A stretch of 64,000 bases of DNA from Collimonas fungivorans (GTDB lineage: Bacteria > Pseudomonadota > Gammaproteobacteria > Burkholderiales > Burkholderiaceae_D). The translations under genes and the position numbers were made by a program. Below are positions 48,047-56,830 of this stretch, piece after piece (position 1 is the stretch's first letter; every line of letters begins with the position of its first letter). The DNA lies in assembly GCF_001584145.1 (NCBI RefSeq), contig NZ_CP013232.1, forward strand, positions 3,844,001 through 3,908,000, in the 5' to 3' direction. The notes under the pieces are model-generated. The model ran no database searches, was not told where the DNA came from, and saw nothing but the letters and a program-made list of their open reading frames with translations.

Positions 48047-48481
48047 TCACGACTGGGCGTCTGCCTTGTTGCGCATCCAGTCGGCGGTCTGGAAGAAGGA
48101 CGTCAGCAAATGCTCCTGCAGCCTTTCCTCCATGCCGACATCCTGCATCGCCAGCGCCATGCAGCGCAGCCACTGGTCGCGTTCCGGCGTCGCGATCGCA
48201 TACGGCAAATGACGGGCGCGCAGGCGCGGATGGCCGAAACGTTCCATGTACAAATCGGGACCGCCGCTCCAGCCGCTCAGGAACCAGTAGAACTTGTCGC
48301 GCGAACCGTCGAGCGTGGTCGGATGCAGGGCCCGGATCACGGAAAATTGCGGCTCCAGGTCCATCAGGTCGTAGAAGCGGTCGACCAGTTCGCGCAGCTT
48401 GCCGGCGCCGCCTATCATGTCGTAGAGGCTGGCCTGCTGTTGCGCCGGCTCACTGGCGGCATTGGTGTGTTCTGTAGTCAT
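48047..48481 (-). CDS. Group II truncated hemoglobin
   Basis: A small heme protein of about 144 residues with the 2-over-2 globin fold. The pattern YDMIGGAGKLRELVDRFYDLM, then SGWSGGPDLYMERFGHPRLRARH with the proximal His, matches group II truncated hemoglobins, which bind oxygen or nitric oxide and often protect against nitrosative stress. It lies upstream of rmuC on the same strand, 37 bases away, near but not in the heme operon. Confidence 0.92.
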   Translation of the reverse strand: MTTEHTNAASEPAQQQASLYDMIGGAGKLRELVDRFYDLMDLEPQFSVIRALHPTTLDGSRDKFYWFLSGWSGGPDLYMERFGHPRLRARHLPYAIATPERDQWLRCMALAMQDVGMEERLQEHLLTSFFQTADWMRNKADAQS

Positions 48482-48534
48482 AAGGGGAAATGGTAGAGTA
48501 AGCCGCCATTATCCCCGAATTGACATAATCAGGT

Positions 48535-51039
48535 TCAGGCTTCGCGCAGGGTTTGCAGCGGCGGCTGGTTCAATACATGGCGCAGGCCGACCCAGCCGCC
48601 GGCAAACGTGCAGGCGGCGCCGATCGCCATCCCCGCTAGCCACACCAGTGGGCTGAAGGTCCAGGTAAAGCTGAAAACGTAGTGCGCCAGGGCCCAGCCG
48701 GTTGCCGCCGCACCGCTGGCCGCCAGGAAACCGGCCAGGCTGCCGATCAAGGCGAATTCTATCCATTGCGATTGCGACAACTGCTTGCGGGTGGCGCCCA
48801 GCGCGCGTAGCAGGCCGGCTTCGCGGGTACGCTCGTCCTGCGAGCCGACCAGGGCCGCATACAGCACCAGCGCGCCGGACAACAGGGTAAACAGGAAAAG
48901 GAATTCGACCGCCGCCACCACCTGGTCGATCACGCCCTGGATCTGCTTGATGACGCTGCCGATATCGACCACCGTCAGGTTGGGAAAATCACGCGTCAGC
49001 TGGTTGCCGAAATTGATTTGCGCATCCGGCAAATTGAAGGCGGTGATCCAGGTTTGCGGCATCTCGGTCATCAGTTTGGGATTAAGGATGACGAAGAAAT
49101 TCACGCGCATCGAGCCCCACTCCAGCTTGCGCAGGCTGGTAACCGGCGCCGTCACCAGTTGGCCGGCGATGTCGAATTGCAGCTTGTCGCCCAGCTTCAG
49201 GTTCAGGGTCTTGGCCAGGCCTTCTTCGACCGAGGCTTCGGCCCGGCTGTCATCAAACCAGCGGCCGGCGGTCACCGTATTCTGCGCCGGCACCTGGTTC
49301 ATGGTGGACAGGTTGAATTCGCGGTCGACCAGCCGCTTGGCGCGGTCGTCGGCATAGGTGTCGGCGGTGATCGGCTTGTCGTTGACCTGGGTCAGGCGGC
49401 CGCGGATCATCGGGAACAGCTGCGGCTGGGCGATGCCGGCCGCCTGCAGGCGTTGCGTGATGTCGGCGCGCTGGTCGTCCTGGATATTGATCACAAAGCG
49501 ATTAGGCGCGTCGACCGGCGTAGCCTGGCGCCAGGCGCCGATCAGGTCGCCGCGGATCACCGTCAGCAGCAGCAAGGCCATCAGGCCCAGCGACAAAGCG
49601 ACGATCTGGACGATGGTGGCCACCGGCCGCCGTTGCAGCGCGGTCAGCGCAAAACGCCAGCTCGGATGGCGCGACAGGCCGCGCACATGGCGCGATCCCT
49701 TCAACGCCAGCCAGCCGAGCAAGGCGAACAAGCCGAAACCGCCCAGGAACCCGAGCGCCGTCAGCAGGCCCAGTTTGATATCGCCCGCCTGCCACAGCAG
49801 CAGGCCGATAAATGTCAGCGTCCCGAGCAGGTAGGTCGCCAGCACCAGCGCTTGCGGCGCATCCTGTTCGCGCCGGATCACGCGGTTATGCGGCACGTTG
49901 CGCAGCTGCAGGACCGGCGGCAGGGCAAAACCGACCAGCAGCAGCAAGCCGGTGACCAAACCCTGCACTGCCGGCATCACGCTGGCGGGCGGCAAGTCGC
50001 TGGCGACAAACTTGCCCAGCAAATCCAGCAGCATGAAATGCGCGCCGAAACCCAATACGACGCCGATCAGGCTGCCGGCCAGTCCGACCAGCAGGAATTC
50101 CAGCAAATACAGTTGCGTTACCTGGTTCTGCGTCAAACCGAGGCAGCGCAGCATGGCGCAGGCATCCAGGTGGCGCAGCATGAAGCGGCGCGCCGCCATT
50201 GCCACCGCCACCGCGGCCAGCAAAGCCGACAACAGGCCGACCAGCGACAGGAACTGCTGGCCGCGATCGAGCGTGGCGCGCATTTCGGGACGGCCGTTTT
50301 CCAGGCCCTCGATGCGCACGCCCTTGAGGTTTTCGCGGCTGATGTCGCTTTCCACCCATTGCTGGAAATCCTGCACTTGCTGCGGTCCGCCGGCCAGCAG
50401 CAAACGATAGGTCACGCGCGAGCCGTCCTGCACCAGGTTGGTGGAAGCCAGGTCGGCCATGGACAGCATCACGCGCGGCGCGAAGTTGATGAAACCGCTG
50501 CCGCGGTCAGGCTCGATCACCAGGACTTTCGCTATCGTGAAAGTACGGTCGCCCAGCTTGAGCGGATCGCCCACGGCCAGGTTGAGCGCCGTCAGCATGT
50601 TGGCGTCCAGCCATACCGTACCTTCGGCGGGAATCTGCCGGGTAGTTACATCGGCCCCGCCCAGCTTGTCCGCGACCACCAGGCTGCCGCGCAGCGGATA
50701 ACCGGCGCTGACGGCTTTCAGCGAAGCCAGCTGCGACCTGGCGCTGTCGCCTTCGCCGGCAATGGCCATGCTGGGGAATACCACCGTGTCGGCCAGGGTC
50801 AGCTGGCGCCGCTGCGCCTCGCTGCGCCAGCCGGGGCTGATGCGCTGGTCGCCGGAAATCAGCAGGTCGGCGCCCAGCAGCTGGTGCGCATCGCGGCTCA
50901 GGCCGGCGCGCATCCTGTCTACAAAAAAACCGACCGCCGACAAGGAGGCGACGGCCACGATCAGTGCTATCAGCAAGAAACGTAATTCGCCCGCGCGCCA
51001 GTCGCGGCGGGTCATGCGTAGAGACTGCAAAAAGATCAT
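48535..51039 (-). CDS. Large ABC transporter permease (YbbP/FtsX family)
   Basis: An inner-membrane permease of about 834 residues. It has an N-terminal span, a large periplasmic MacB-PCD-like domain, three or four spans (about 250-400), further spans and a second periplasmic domain, and a final FtsX domain (FLFTLLSGALVLYAALVGSQDERTREAGLLRALGATRKQ is the coupling-helix region). This is the duplicated YbbP-type layout, usually served by a YbbA/LolD-like ATPase, but no ATPase gene is adjacent. I chose the ATG at 51039 (MIFLQSLRMTRRDW), which overlaps the DUF4126 stop as ATGA. Confidence 0.88.
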   Translation of the reverse strand: MIFLQSLRMTRRDWRAGELRFLLIALIVAVASLSAVGFFVDRMRAGLSRDAHQLLGADLLISGDQRISPGWRSEAQRRQLTLADTVVFPSMAIAGEGDSARSQLASLKAVSAGYPLRGSLVVADKLGGADVTTRQIPAEGTVWLDANMLTALNLAVGDPLKLGDRTFTIAKVLVIEPDRGSGFINFAPRVMLSMADLASTNLVQDGSRVTYRLLLAGGPQQVQDFQQWVESDISRENLKGVRIEGLENGRPEMRATLDRGQQFLSLVGLLSALLAAVAVAMAARRFMLRHLDACAMLRCLGLTQNQVTQLYLLEFLLVGLAGSLIGVVLGFGAHFMLLDLLGKFVASDLPPASVMPAVQGLVTGLLLLVGFALPPVLQLRNVPHNRVIRREQDAPQALVLATYLLGTLTFIGLLLWQAGDIKLGLLTALGFLGGFGLFALLGWLALKGSRHVRGLSRHPSWRFALTALQRRPVATIVQIVALSLGLMALLLLTVIRGDLIGAWRQATPVDAPNRFVINIQDDQRADITQRLQAAGIAQPQLFPMIRGRLTQVNDKPITADTYADDRAKRLVDREFNLSTMNQVPAQNTVTAGRWFDDSRAEASVEEGLAKTLNLKLGDKLQFDIAGQLVTAPVTSLRKLEWGSMRVNFFVILNPKLMTEMPQTWITAFNLPDAQINFGNQLTRDFPNLTVVDIGSVIKQIQGVIDQVVAAVEFLFLFTLLSGALVLYAALVGSQDERTREAGLLRALGATRKQLSQSQWIEFALIGSLAGFLAASGAAATGWALAHYVFSFTWTFSPLVWLAGMAIGAACTFAGGWVGLRHVLNQPPLQTLREA

Positions 51040-51620
51040 GTAGCAAGCCTTTGGAAAACCCAGCGCAGGCCACGCCACAGTTTAGGCAGCAGCCAGATCG
51101 CAAACAGGAAAAACAGGAACAGGAAGGCAAACAGCAGCCAAGGATGGAAAAAAGCCGCCCACAGGCCGCCCAGCACGGTCGCGTCTTCCGAGAACGAGGC
51201 GGTCCAGTTGCTCAGCGGTTCTGGCGTGGTGTTGATCATGGCCCGGCTGCCTGCCTTGGTGGCATGGGCACCCAGCGCAAACGTGCCGCCGATCAGCGCC
51301 GCGATCGTGGTCCATGCAGGATCCATGTGGCCCATGGCGGCCACCGCCAAGATGGCGCCGGCCGGAATCCGGATAAAGGTATGGACTGCATCCCAGACCG
51401 AATCGAGGCCGGGAATCTTGTCCACCAGGAATTCGATGGCCGCCAGCAAACCGGTGACGCCGATTACCCAGGGCGATTCCAGCACCTGCAGCGCCTGCGG
51501 CAGATCGATCCAGCCCAGGCGGCCGAACCAGCCGGCGATGAACAGCGCCATGTACAGGCGGATGCCGCTGGCCCAGGACAAACCGCCGGCAAGCGCAGCG
51601 CTAGATAGTGTATCGATCAT
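51036..51620 (-). CDS. DUF4126 family membrane protein
   Basis: A 194-residue protein with about five hydrophobic segments; SWASGIRLYMALFIAGWFGRLG near the N-terminus and VTGLLAAIEFLVDKIPGLDSVWDAVHTF are typical of DUF4126. The C-terminal span is Phe-rich (LLFAFLFLFFLFAIWLLP). The function is unknown. It is translationally coupled to the large permease that follows, and lies after a repeat-bearing gap from aroC. Confidence 0.88.
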   Translation of the reverse strand: MIDTLSSAALAGGLSWASGIRLYMALFIAGWFGRLGWIDLPQALQVLESPWVIGVTGLLAAIEFLVDKIPGLDSVWDAVHTFIRIPAGAILAVAAMGHMDPAWTTIAALIGGTFALGAHATKAGSRAMINTTPEPLSNWTASFSEDATVLGGLWAAFFHPWLLFAFLFLFFLFAIWLLPKLWRGLRWVFQRLAT

Positions 51621-51762
51621 GATGTCCCCTCTCGGCGGTCTGTTTTTTTCCCAGGTGTCAGCACACTAGTGGCTAGCGTAACTTAAATCTACGCCAGCCG
51701 CCCGAGAATAGCCATCCCGCTGGAGAAAATCCGTCGCAGAAATCTTATTTATCCATTGAACT

Positions 51763-51921
51763 CGTAGGGTGGGCACCTGTGCCCACGCGGATGTGCCGGG
51801 GCGCGCAGCCCGGGACGCGTAGCCCGGGACGGGCACCCGGGACGCGCAGTCCGCGACGAGAATCTCAGGGAGGCGAATATCCGCAGCACCGCGTGGGCAA
51901 GAAAACCTTGCCCACCCTACG
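51763..51921. repeat. Dispersed palindromic repeat, copy 3, with tandem repeats inside
   Basis: The left end reads CGTAGGGTGGGCACCTGTGC and the right end TTGCCCACCCTACG, inverted. Inside, a 13-14 bp unit of the form GCGCAGCCCGGGAC repeats about four times (51801-51855). The right end overlaps the aroC stop codon. Confidence 0.8.
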
Positions 51922-53005
51922 AATCGACCAGCGGCGCAACCTGCACGTCGCCGCATTGGGCGCGGTGGCGCAAGGCGTGGTCCATCAGCACCAGCGCCAG
52001 CATGGCCTCGGCGATAGGCGTGGCGCGGATGCCGACGCAGGGATCGTGGCGGCCGAAAGTCTCGACCGTGGCCGGATTGCCCTGCTTGTCGATCGACTGG
52101 CGCGGAGTGCGGATGCTGGAAGTCGGCTTGATGGCGATCGATACGGTGATGTCCTGGCCGCTGGAAATGCCGCCCAGGATGCCGCCGGCATTGTTGGTCA
52201 GGAAGCCGTGGCGGGTGATTTCATCGCCATGCTGCGATCCTTTTTGCGCCACCGAGGCAAAACCGGCGCCGATTTCCACGCCCTTGACGGCGTTGATGCC
52301 CATCATGGCGTAGCCGATCTCGGCGTCCAGCTTGTCGTACAAAGGCTCGCCCAGGCCGACCGGCACCCCGGAGGCGACGATATCGATGCGCGCGCCGCAG
52401 GAGTCGCCATCCTTGCGCAAGGCGTCCATATACGCCTCAAGTTCGGCGATCTGGCTGGCGTTGGCGGCAAAAAAAGGGTTGTTGGGCACATGCTCCCAGG
52501 ATTCGAACACGACCGGGATTTCGCCCAGCTGGCTCATGCAGCCCTTGAAAGTAGTGCCGTATTGCTGCAGCAGCCACTTCTTGGCGATCGCCGCGGCGCC
52601 GACCATGGGCGCCGTCAGGCGCGCCGACGATCGGCCGCCGCCGCGCGGATCGCGGATGCCGTATTTCTGCCAGTAGGTATAGTCGGCATGGCCGGGACGG
52701 AAGGTATCGACGATATTGCCGTAATCCTTGCTGCGCTGGTCCTGGTTGCGGATCAGCAGCATGATCGGGGTACCGGTGGTCTTGCCCTCGTAGACGCCGG
52801 ACAGGATTTCTACCGTATCCGGTTCCTGGCGCTGGGTCACATGGCGCGAAGTGCCCGGCTTGCGGCGGTCGAGGTCGGGCTGGATATCGGCTTCGGACAG
52901 TTCCAGGCCCGGCGGGCAGCCATCCACCACGCAGCCGATGGCCGGGCCGTGGGATTCGCCGAAATTGGTGACGCTAAACAGACTGCCGAAGGTATTGCCG
53001 GGCAT
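51917..53005 (-). CDS. aroC: Chorismate synthase
   Basis: The last enzyme of the shikimate pathway, making chorismate with reduced FMN. The 362 residues carry all three signatures: [19 protein letters not shown] near the N-terminus, then [11 protein letters not shown] and the basic-rich segment, and the late [17 protein letters not shown]. The TAG stop is formed by the end of the palindromic element at 51763-51921, since the protein ends VDS and the next bases are the repeat. Confidence 0.97.
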   Translation of the reverse strand: MPGNTFGSLFSVTNFGESHGPAIGCVVDGCPPGLELSEADIQPDLDRRKPGTSRHVTQRQEPDTVEILSGVYEGKTTGTPIMLLIRNQDQRSKDYGNIVDTFRPGHADYTYWQKYGIRDPRGGGRSSARLTAPMVGAAAIAKKWLLQQYGTTFKGCMSQLGEIPVVFESWEHVPNNPFFAANASQIAELEAYMDALRKDGDSCGARIDIVASGVPVGLGEPLYDKLDAEIGYAMMGINAVKGVEIGAGFASVAQKGSQHGDEITRHGFLTNNAGGILGGISSGQDITVSIAIKPTSSIRTPRQSIDKQGNPATVETFGRHDPCVGIRATPIAEAMLALVLMDHALRHRAQCGDVQVAPLVDS

Positions 53006-53104
53006 GATGATCCAGGGAAAAGAGGCTGAAAGACATGATTTTACCAGCGCCGCCCCTCAGGGGCTACCTGGCCGGCAAAATCATTGCCTTTTCAACATCC
53101 CAAG

Positions 53105-54175
53105 TCAGGGCAGTTTCGCCAGCTGCGCTGTCAGCAGGTCGAAGAAGCCCTGGGTATCGCCTTCCGTAATCCAGCGCGCGTTTTCCGGGCGCTTGGTGGA
53201 ACGGTAATAATCGACCACGGTGGCGCCGAAAGTCAGCCCTTCGCGGGTATCGACCTCGACATTGGCCATGCGCCCCTTGAACAGGTCCGGCCGCAGCAGG
53301 TAGCCGATGGTGGTGGCGTCATGCACCGGGCCGCCGGGCAAACCGTATTGCTTGATGTCGTGTTCGACATAGGCGTCGAGGATGTCGGCGGCGATCTTGC
53401 CGGCCTGGTTGCCGATCTTGCGCAAGCGGTCTATGCGCTCCGGGCTGGTCAGCATCTTGTGCGTCACGTCCAGCGGGATCACGGTGATCGGCAGGCCGCT
53501 CTTGAACACCACATCGCTGGCATGCGGATCGGCGAACACATTGAATTCCGCCGCCGGCGTGATATTGCCGCCGTTGAAATGGGCGCCGCCCATCATCACG
53601 ATTTCCTTGATGCCCTGCTTGATCCCGGGATTTTCGATCAGCGCCATGGCCAGGTTGGTTTGCGGCCCGAGCGTCACGATGGTCATGCTTTGCGGTTTTG
53701 CCGCGGTCAGGGTGTCGATCAGGTATTGCACCGCATTGCCTTTGGCCAGCGGCTGTTTCGGTTCGAATACCTTGACGCCGGTGACGCCTTCGGTACCGTG
53801 CACTTCGGCGGCATAGATGGGCGCCCGCAGCATCGGACGGGCGCAGCCGGCATACACCGGCACATCCGGCCGGTTGGCCCATTCGCGCACCATGCGCGCA
53901 TTGCGCGAGGTGTAGTTGAGCTGCACGTTGCCGGCTACCGTGGTCAGCGCCCGCACATCCAGCTTGTCGCGCGCCGACAAGGCCAGCAACAAGGCGATCA
54001 CATCGTCGGCGCCGGGATCGGTATCGATGATCAGCGGCACGGGGGCGGCCGTGGCCGCCAGCGCCGAACCCATCGGTAAAGCACTCAGCAACAGGCCGCC
54101 GGTCAGCAGCTTGCCGCCGTGGGTCAGGAAATTGCGGCGAGCCATGGCGGCGTCCTCCAGTATGTGTTTGGTCAT
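53105..54175 (-). CDS. Nucleoside hydrolase with Tat signal
   Basis: Hydrolyses the N-glycosidic bond of nucleosides to ribose and base. The Ca-binding motif IIDTDPGADDVIAL is the family hallmark, and PLDVTHKML with the active-site His region follows. The protein begins with a twin-arginine signal (MARRNFLTHGGKLLTGGLLL), so it is probably exported to the periplasm, unlike the usual cytosolic forms. I chose the ATG at 54175 (356 residues) with AAGGAA upstream; the frame extends into the neighbouring gene. Confidence 0.88.
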   Translation of the reverse strand: MTKHILEDAAMARRNFLTHGGKLLTGGLLLSALPMGSALAATAAPVPLIIDTDPGADDVIALLLALSARDKLDVRALTTVAGNVQLNYTSRNARMVREWANRPDVPVYAGCARPMLRAPIYAAEVHGTEGVTGVKVFEPKQPLAKGNAVQYLIDTLTAAKPQSMTIVTLGPQTNLAMALIENPGIKQGIKEIVMMGGAHFNGGNITPAAEFNVFADPHASDVVFKSGLPITVIPLDVTHKMLTSPERIDRLRKIGNQAGKIAADILDAYVEHDIKQYGLPGGPVHDATTIGYLLRPDLFKGRMANVEVDTREGLTFGATVVDYYRSTKRPENARWITEGDTQGFFDLLTAQLAKLP

Positions 54176-54216
54176 TTCGGTTCTTTCCTTGGTTCTTTGG
54201 TCCGGCGTCGGTTGAT

Positions 54217-56103
54217 TTACTGCCAGGCGCCGCGCAAGGCTTGCACCTGCTGCTGCAGGTATTCCGGGGTGGCCTGCTCCGGCACCACGGCGTCGCCCAC
54301 CGCCAGCTGCAGAGCAGACAGCGGGCCGCGCTTGAACGAGCGCTGGAAAGGATTGCCGGCGCTGCGGGTCCACATGCTGCCCCACAAACCGCTCAGGGCC
54401 ATCGGGATCACCGGCACCGGCGTGCGTTCGACGATTTTCTTGATGCCGCCGCGGAATTCGTTCATTTCGCCGGTGCTGGTCAGTTTGCCTTCCGGGAAAA
54501 TGCAGACCAGGTCGCCGTCTTCCAGCGCGGCAGCGATCTGGTCAAAGGCGCGTTCCATCAGTTCAGGATTCTCCTTGGCCGGCGCAATCGGGATTGCCTT
54601 GGCGGTCTTGAACAGCCAGGCCAGCACCGGGATCTTGAAAATCCGGTGGTCCATGACAAAACGGATAGGCCGCGGGCTAGCCGCCATGATCACGATCGCA
54701 TCGACGTAGCTGACGTGATTGCAGACCAGCACTGCAGCGCCCTCGTCCGGAATGCGGTCGCGGTTGACGGTATGCACGCGGTGGATGGTATGGATCAGTA
54801 TCCAGGCCACGAAACGCACCAGGTATTCCGGCACCACGGTGAAGATGTACAGCGCCACCAGCGCATTCAGGATTGCCGTCACCAGGAAAATCTGCGGGAT
54901 GGTGAAGCCGGATTGTAGTAAGACCATCGCCACCAGCGCCGCCACCACCATGAACAAGGCGTTCATGATATTCATGCCGGCGATGGTGCGCGACAGGTGC
55001 CGGCGGTCGCAGCGGGTCTGGATCACCGCGAACAGCGGCACGATGTACAGGCCGCCGAACAGGCCGATCATCACGCAGTCGAACAGGATGCGCCAGCTGC
55101 CGTGCTGCTGCACGAAACCGGCCATGTCGACCGCCGTAGTGTTGGTATAGCCGATGCTGGCAAGGAACAGGTCGAGGCCGAACACCGACAAGCCGATCGC
55201 GCCAAACGGCACCAGGCCGATTTCCACCTTGTGGCCCGACAGGCGCTCGCACAACAGCGAGCCGGCGCCGACGCCGAGCGAGAACACCGTCAGCAGCAGC
55301 ACAAAAACGCTGTGGTCGCCATGCAGGTAGTTTTTTGCATACAAGGGAAACTGCGCCAGCACAATGGCGCCGTAGAACCAGAACCAGGAATTGGCCAGCA
55401 TGGCCAGGAATACCGGCCGGTTCTTGCGGGAAAACCCCAGGTTGCGCACGGTTTCGGTAACCGGATTCCAGTTGATCTTGAGCTCCGGCTCCGCAGCCGG
55501 CGTCAGCGGGATGCCGCGGCTGAACAGCCAGCCTACAATCGCAATCGCCACCGTGCCGCCGGCCACCAGTTCGATGCCCCATGGCTTGTGCACCACCAGT
55601 ACCGCGCCCAGCACTTCGCCCAGCAGGATGCCGACGAAAGTTCCCATCTCGATGATGCCGTTGCCGCCGACCAGCTCGTCCTGGCGCAGCTGCTGCGGCA
55701 GGTAGGCGTACTTGACCGGCCCGAAGATGGTCGAATGGATGCCCATGCCGACCACCGCCAGGATCAGCAGCCACAAGGTATGCGTCATCCAGCCGGCGGC
55801 AGCGATCGCCATGATGACGATTTCCAGCACCTTGACGTAGCGCGCCAGGCGCGATTTCTCGAACTTGTCGGCGAGCTGGCCGGCGGTCGCGGAAAACACC
55901 ACGAACGGCAGGATGAACAGGCCCGGAATCAGGTTGTTCAGCAGGCTGACGTCCATGCTGGTCCAGCTCAGCGCTTCATAAGTCAGGATCGTCAGCAAGG
56001 CGGTCTTGAAGACATTGTCGTTGAAGGCGCCGAAAAACTGGGTCCAGAAGAAAGGAGCGAAACGGCGCTGGCGCAGCAGGGAAAATTGGCTGGATTTGGA
56101 CAT
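54217..56103 (-). CDS. MFS transporter fused to a 1-acyl-glycerol-3-phosphate acyltransferase domain
   Basis: A 628-residue fusion. Residues about 10-415 form a 12-span MFS carrier of the lysophospholipid-transporter (LplT) type (FWTQFFGAFNDNVFKTALLTI). Residues about 430-620 form a PlsC-type acyltransferase, with the catalytic NHVSYVD at 462-468 and FPEGKLTSTGEM. The related LplT-Aas system flips and re-acylates lysophospholipids; here the AMP-ligase half of Aas is absent. It lies upstream of the nucleoside hydrolase by 41 bases. Confidence 0.9.
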   Translation of the reverse strand: MSKSSQFSLLRQRRFAPFFWTQFFGAFNDNVFKTALLTILTYEALSWTSMDVSLLNNLIPGLFILPFVVFSATAGQLADKFEKSRLARYVKVLEIVIMAIAAAGWMTHTLWLLILAVVGMGIHSTIFGPVKYAYLPQQLRQDELVGGNGIIEMGTFVGILLGEVLGAVLVVHKPWGIELVAGGTVAIAIVGWLFSRGIPLTPAAEPELKINWNPVTETVRNLGFSRKNRPVFLAMLANSWFWFYGAIVLAQFPLYAKNYLHGDHSVFVLLLTVFSLGVGAGSLLCERLSGHKVEIGLVPFGAIGLSVFGLDLFLASIGYTNTTAVDMAGFVQQHGSWRILFDCVMIGLFGGLYIVPLFAVIQTRCDRRHLSRTIAGMNIMNALFMVVAALVAMVLLQSGFTIPQIFLVTAILNALVALYIFTVVPEYLVRFVAWILIHTIHRVHTVNRDRIPDEGAAVLVCNHVSYVDAIVIMAASPRPIRFVMDHRIFKIPVLAWLFKTAKAIPIAPAKENPELMERAFDQIAAALEDGDLVCIFPEGKLTSTGEMNEFRGGIKKIVERTPVPVIPMALSGLWGSMWTRSAGNPFQRSFKRGPLSALQLAVGDAVVPEQATPEYLQQQVQALRGAWQ

Positions 56104-56171
56104 GGGTAAGCTAAGGTGAGGGGTGCGTGCTATGGCAAGTGATTATTGTTTTAATATTTTTCGGGCAGCTT

Positions 56172-56214
56172 ACACAAAAAAACCGTTTGCGGCATCATTC
56201 TGCCGCAAACGGTT
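56172..56214 (-). terminator. Intrinsic terminator after the CBS gene
   Basis: A perfect 14-bp stem (56181-56194 with 56201-56214) with a 6-base loop starts 21 bases past the CBS-gene stop. On the minus strand the stem's last two T run on into TTTTTG, giving a stretch of seven T. It is one of the strongest terminators in the window. Confidence 0.92.
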
Positions 56215-56235
56215 CCTGACAATCCATAACAAATA

Positions 56236-56682
56236 CTATTCGTCGGCGTTGGACGGCCAGTCGCGGATATAGGCCTTCAGCATCTTGTTTTCAAAACCCT
56301 GGGCGTCCAGCACCGCCTTGGCCACGTCGTAGAACGACATCACGCCCAGCAAGGTGCGGGCGTCCATGATCGGCACATAACGCGCGTGGCGTTCCAGCAT
56401 GATGCGGCGCACTTCGTTGACTTCGGTATCGGGCGTGACGGTGATCGGGCTGTCATCCATGTGCTTGCGCACCGTGTTGCTGCCGACCGCGCCGCCGTTC
56501 TGGTGGATCGCATTCATCACTTCGCGGAAGGTCAGCATGCCTACCAGCGTCCCGAACTCCATCACCACCAGCGAACCGATATCCTTTTCCGCCATCGTGT
56601 TGACAGCCTCGATCAACGGCGTTTCCGGCGTCACGGTGTAAAGAATATTGCCTTTGACTTTGAGGATCTCAGAAACTTTCAT
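56236..56682 (-). CDS. CBS domain-containing protein
   Basis: A 148-residue protein made of two CBS modules (about residues 8-62 and 72-128). Pairs of CBS modules bind adenine nucleotides and act as energy or ligand sensors. The pattern LIEAVNTMAEKDIGSLVVME and VNEVRRIMLERHARYVPIMD shows the two repeats. No attached catalytic domain is present. It is divergent from metY. Confidence 0.9.
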   Translation of the reverse strand: MKVSEILKVKGNILYTVTPETPLIEAVNTMAEKDIGSLVVMEFGTLVGMLTFREVMNAIHQNGGAVGSNTVRKHMDDSPITVTPDTEVNEVRRIMLERHARYVPIMDARTLLGVMSFYDVAKAVLDAQGFENKMLKAYIRDWPSNADE

Positions 56683-56830
56683 GGGGCCATCCTGCCTTTG
56701 CTTGGGTTATGCTTGCTTGTATCGCTTGTATCCAGAATGTAGCTTAAGCGGAGCCAAAAATCTACCGCGCAGCGCAGCATGAATAGAACAAGCCCTCACA
56801 TAAGCAAGAATTGAAGGAGACAGCCACACC

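Noticed and set aside
49018..50985. A 655-codon open frame on the plus strand
   Set aside because: It is antisense to the large ABC permease; the protein is dominated by Gln/Arg/His repeats and has no recognisable domain.
51801..51855. CRISPR array
   Set aside because: The units are 13-14 bases, nearly contiguous and without unique spacers, so this is a simple tandem repeat inside a palindromic element.
56690..56830. SAM-responsive riboswitch upstream of metY
   Set aside because: The leader contains only short stems and a GCTTGTATC tandem duplication; none of the conserved SAM-II or SAM-I core sequences that I know are present.
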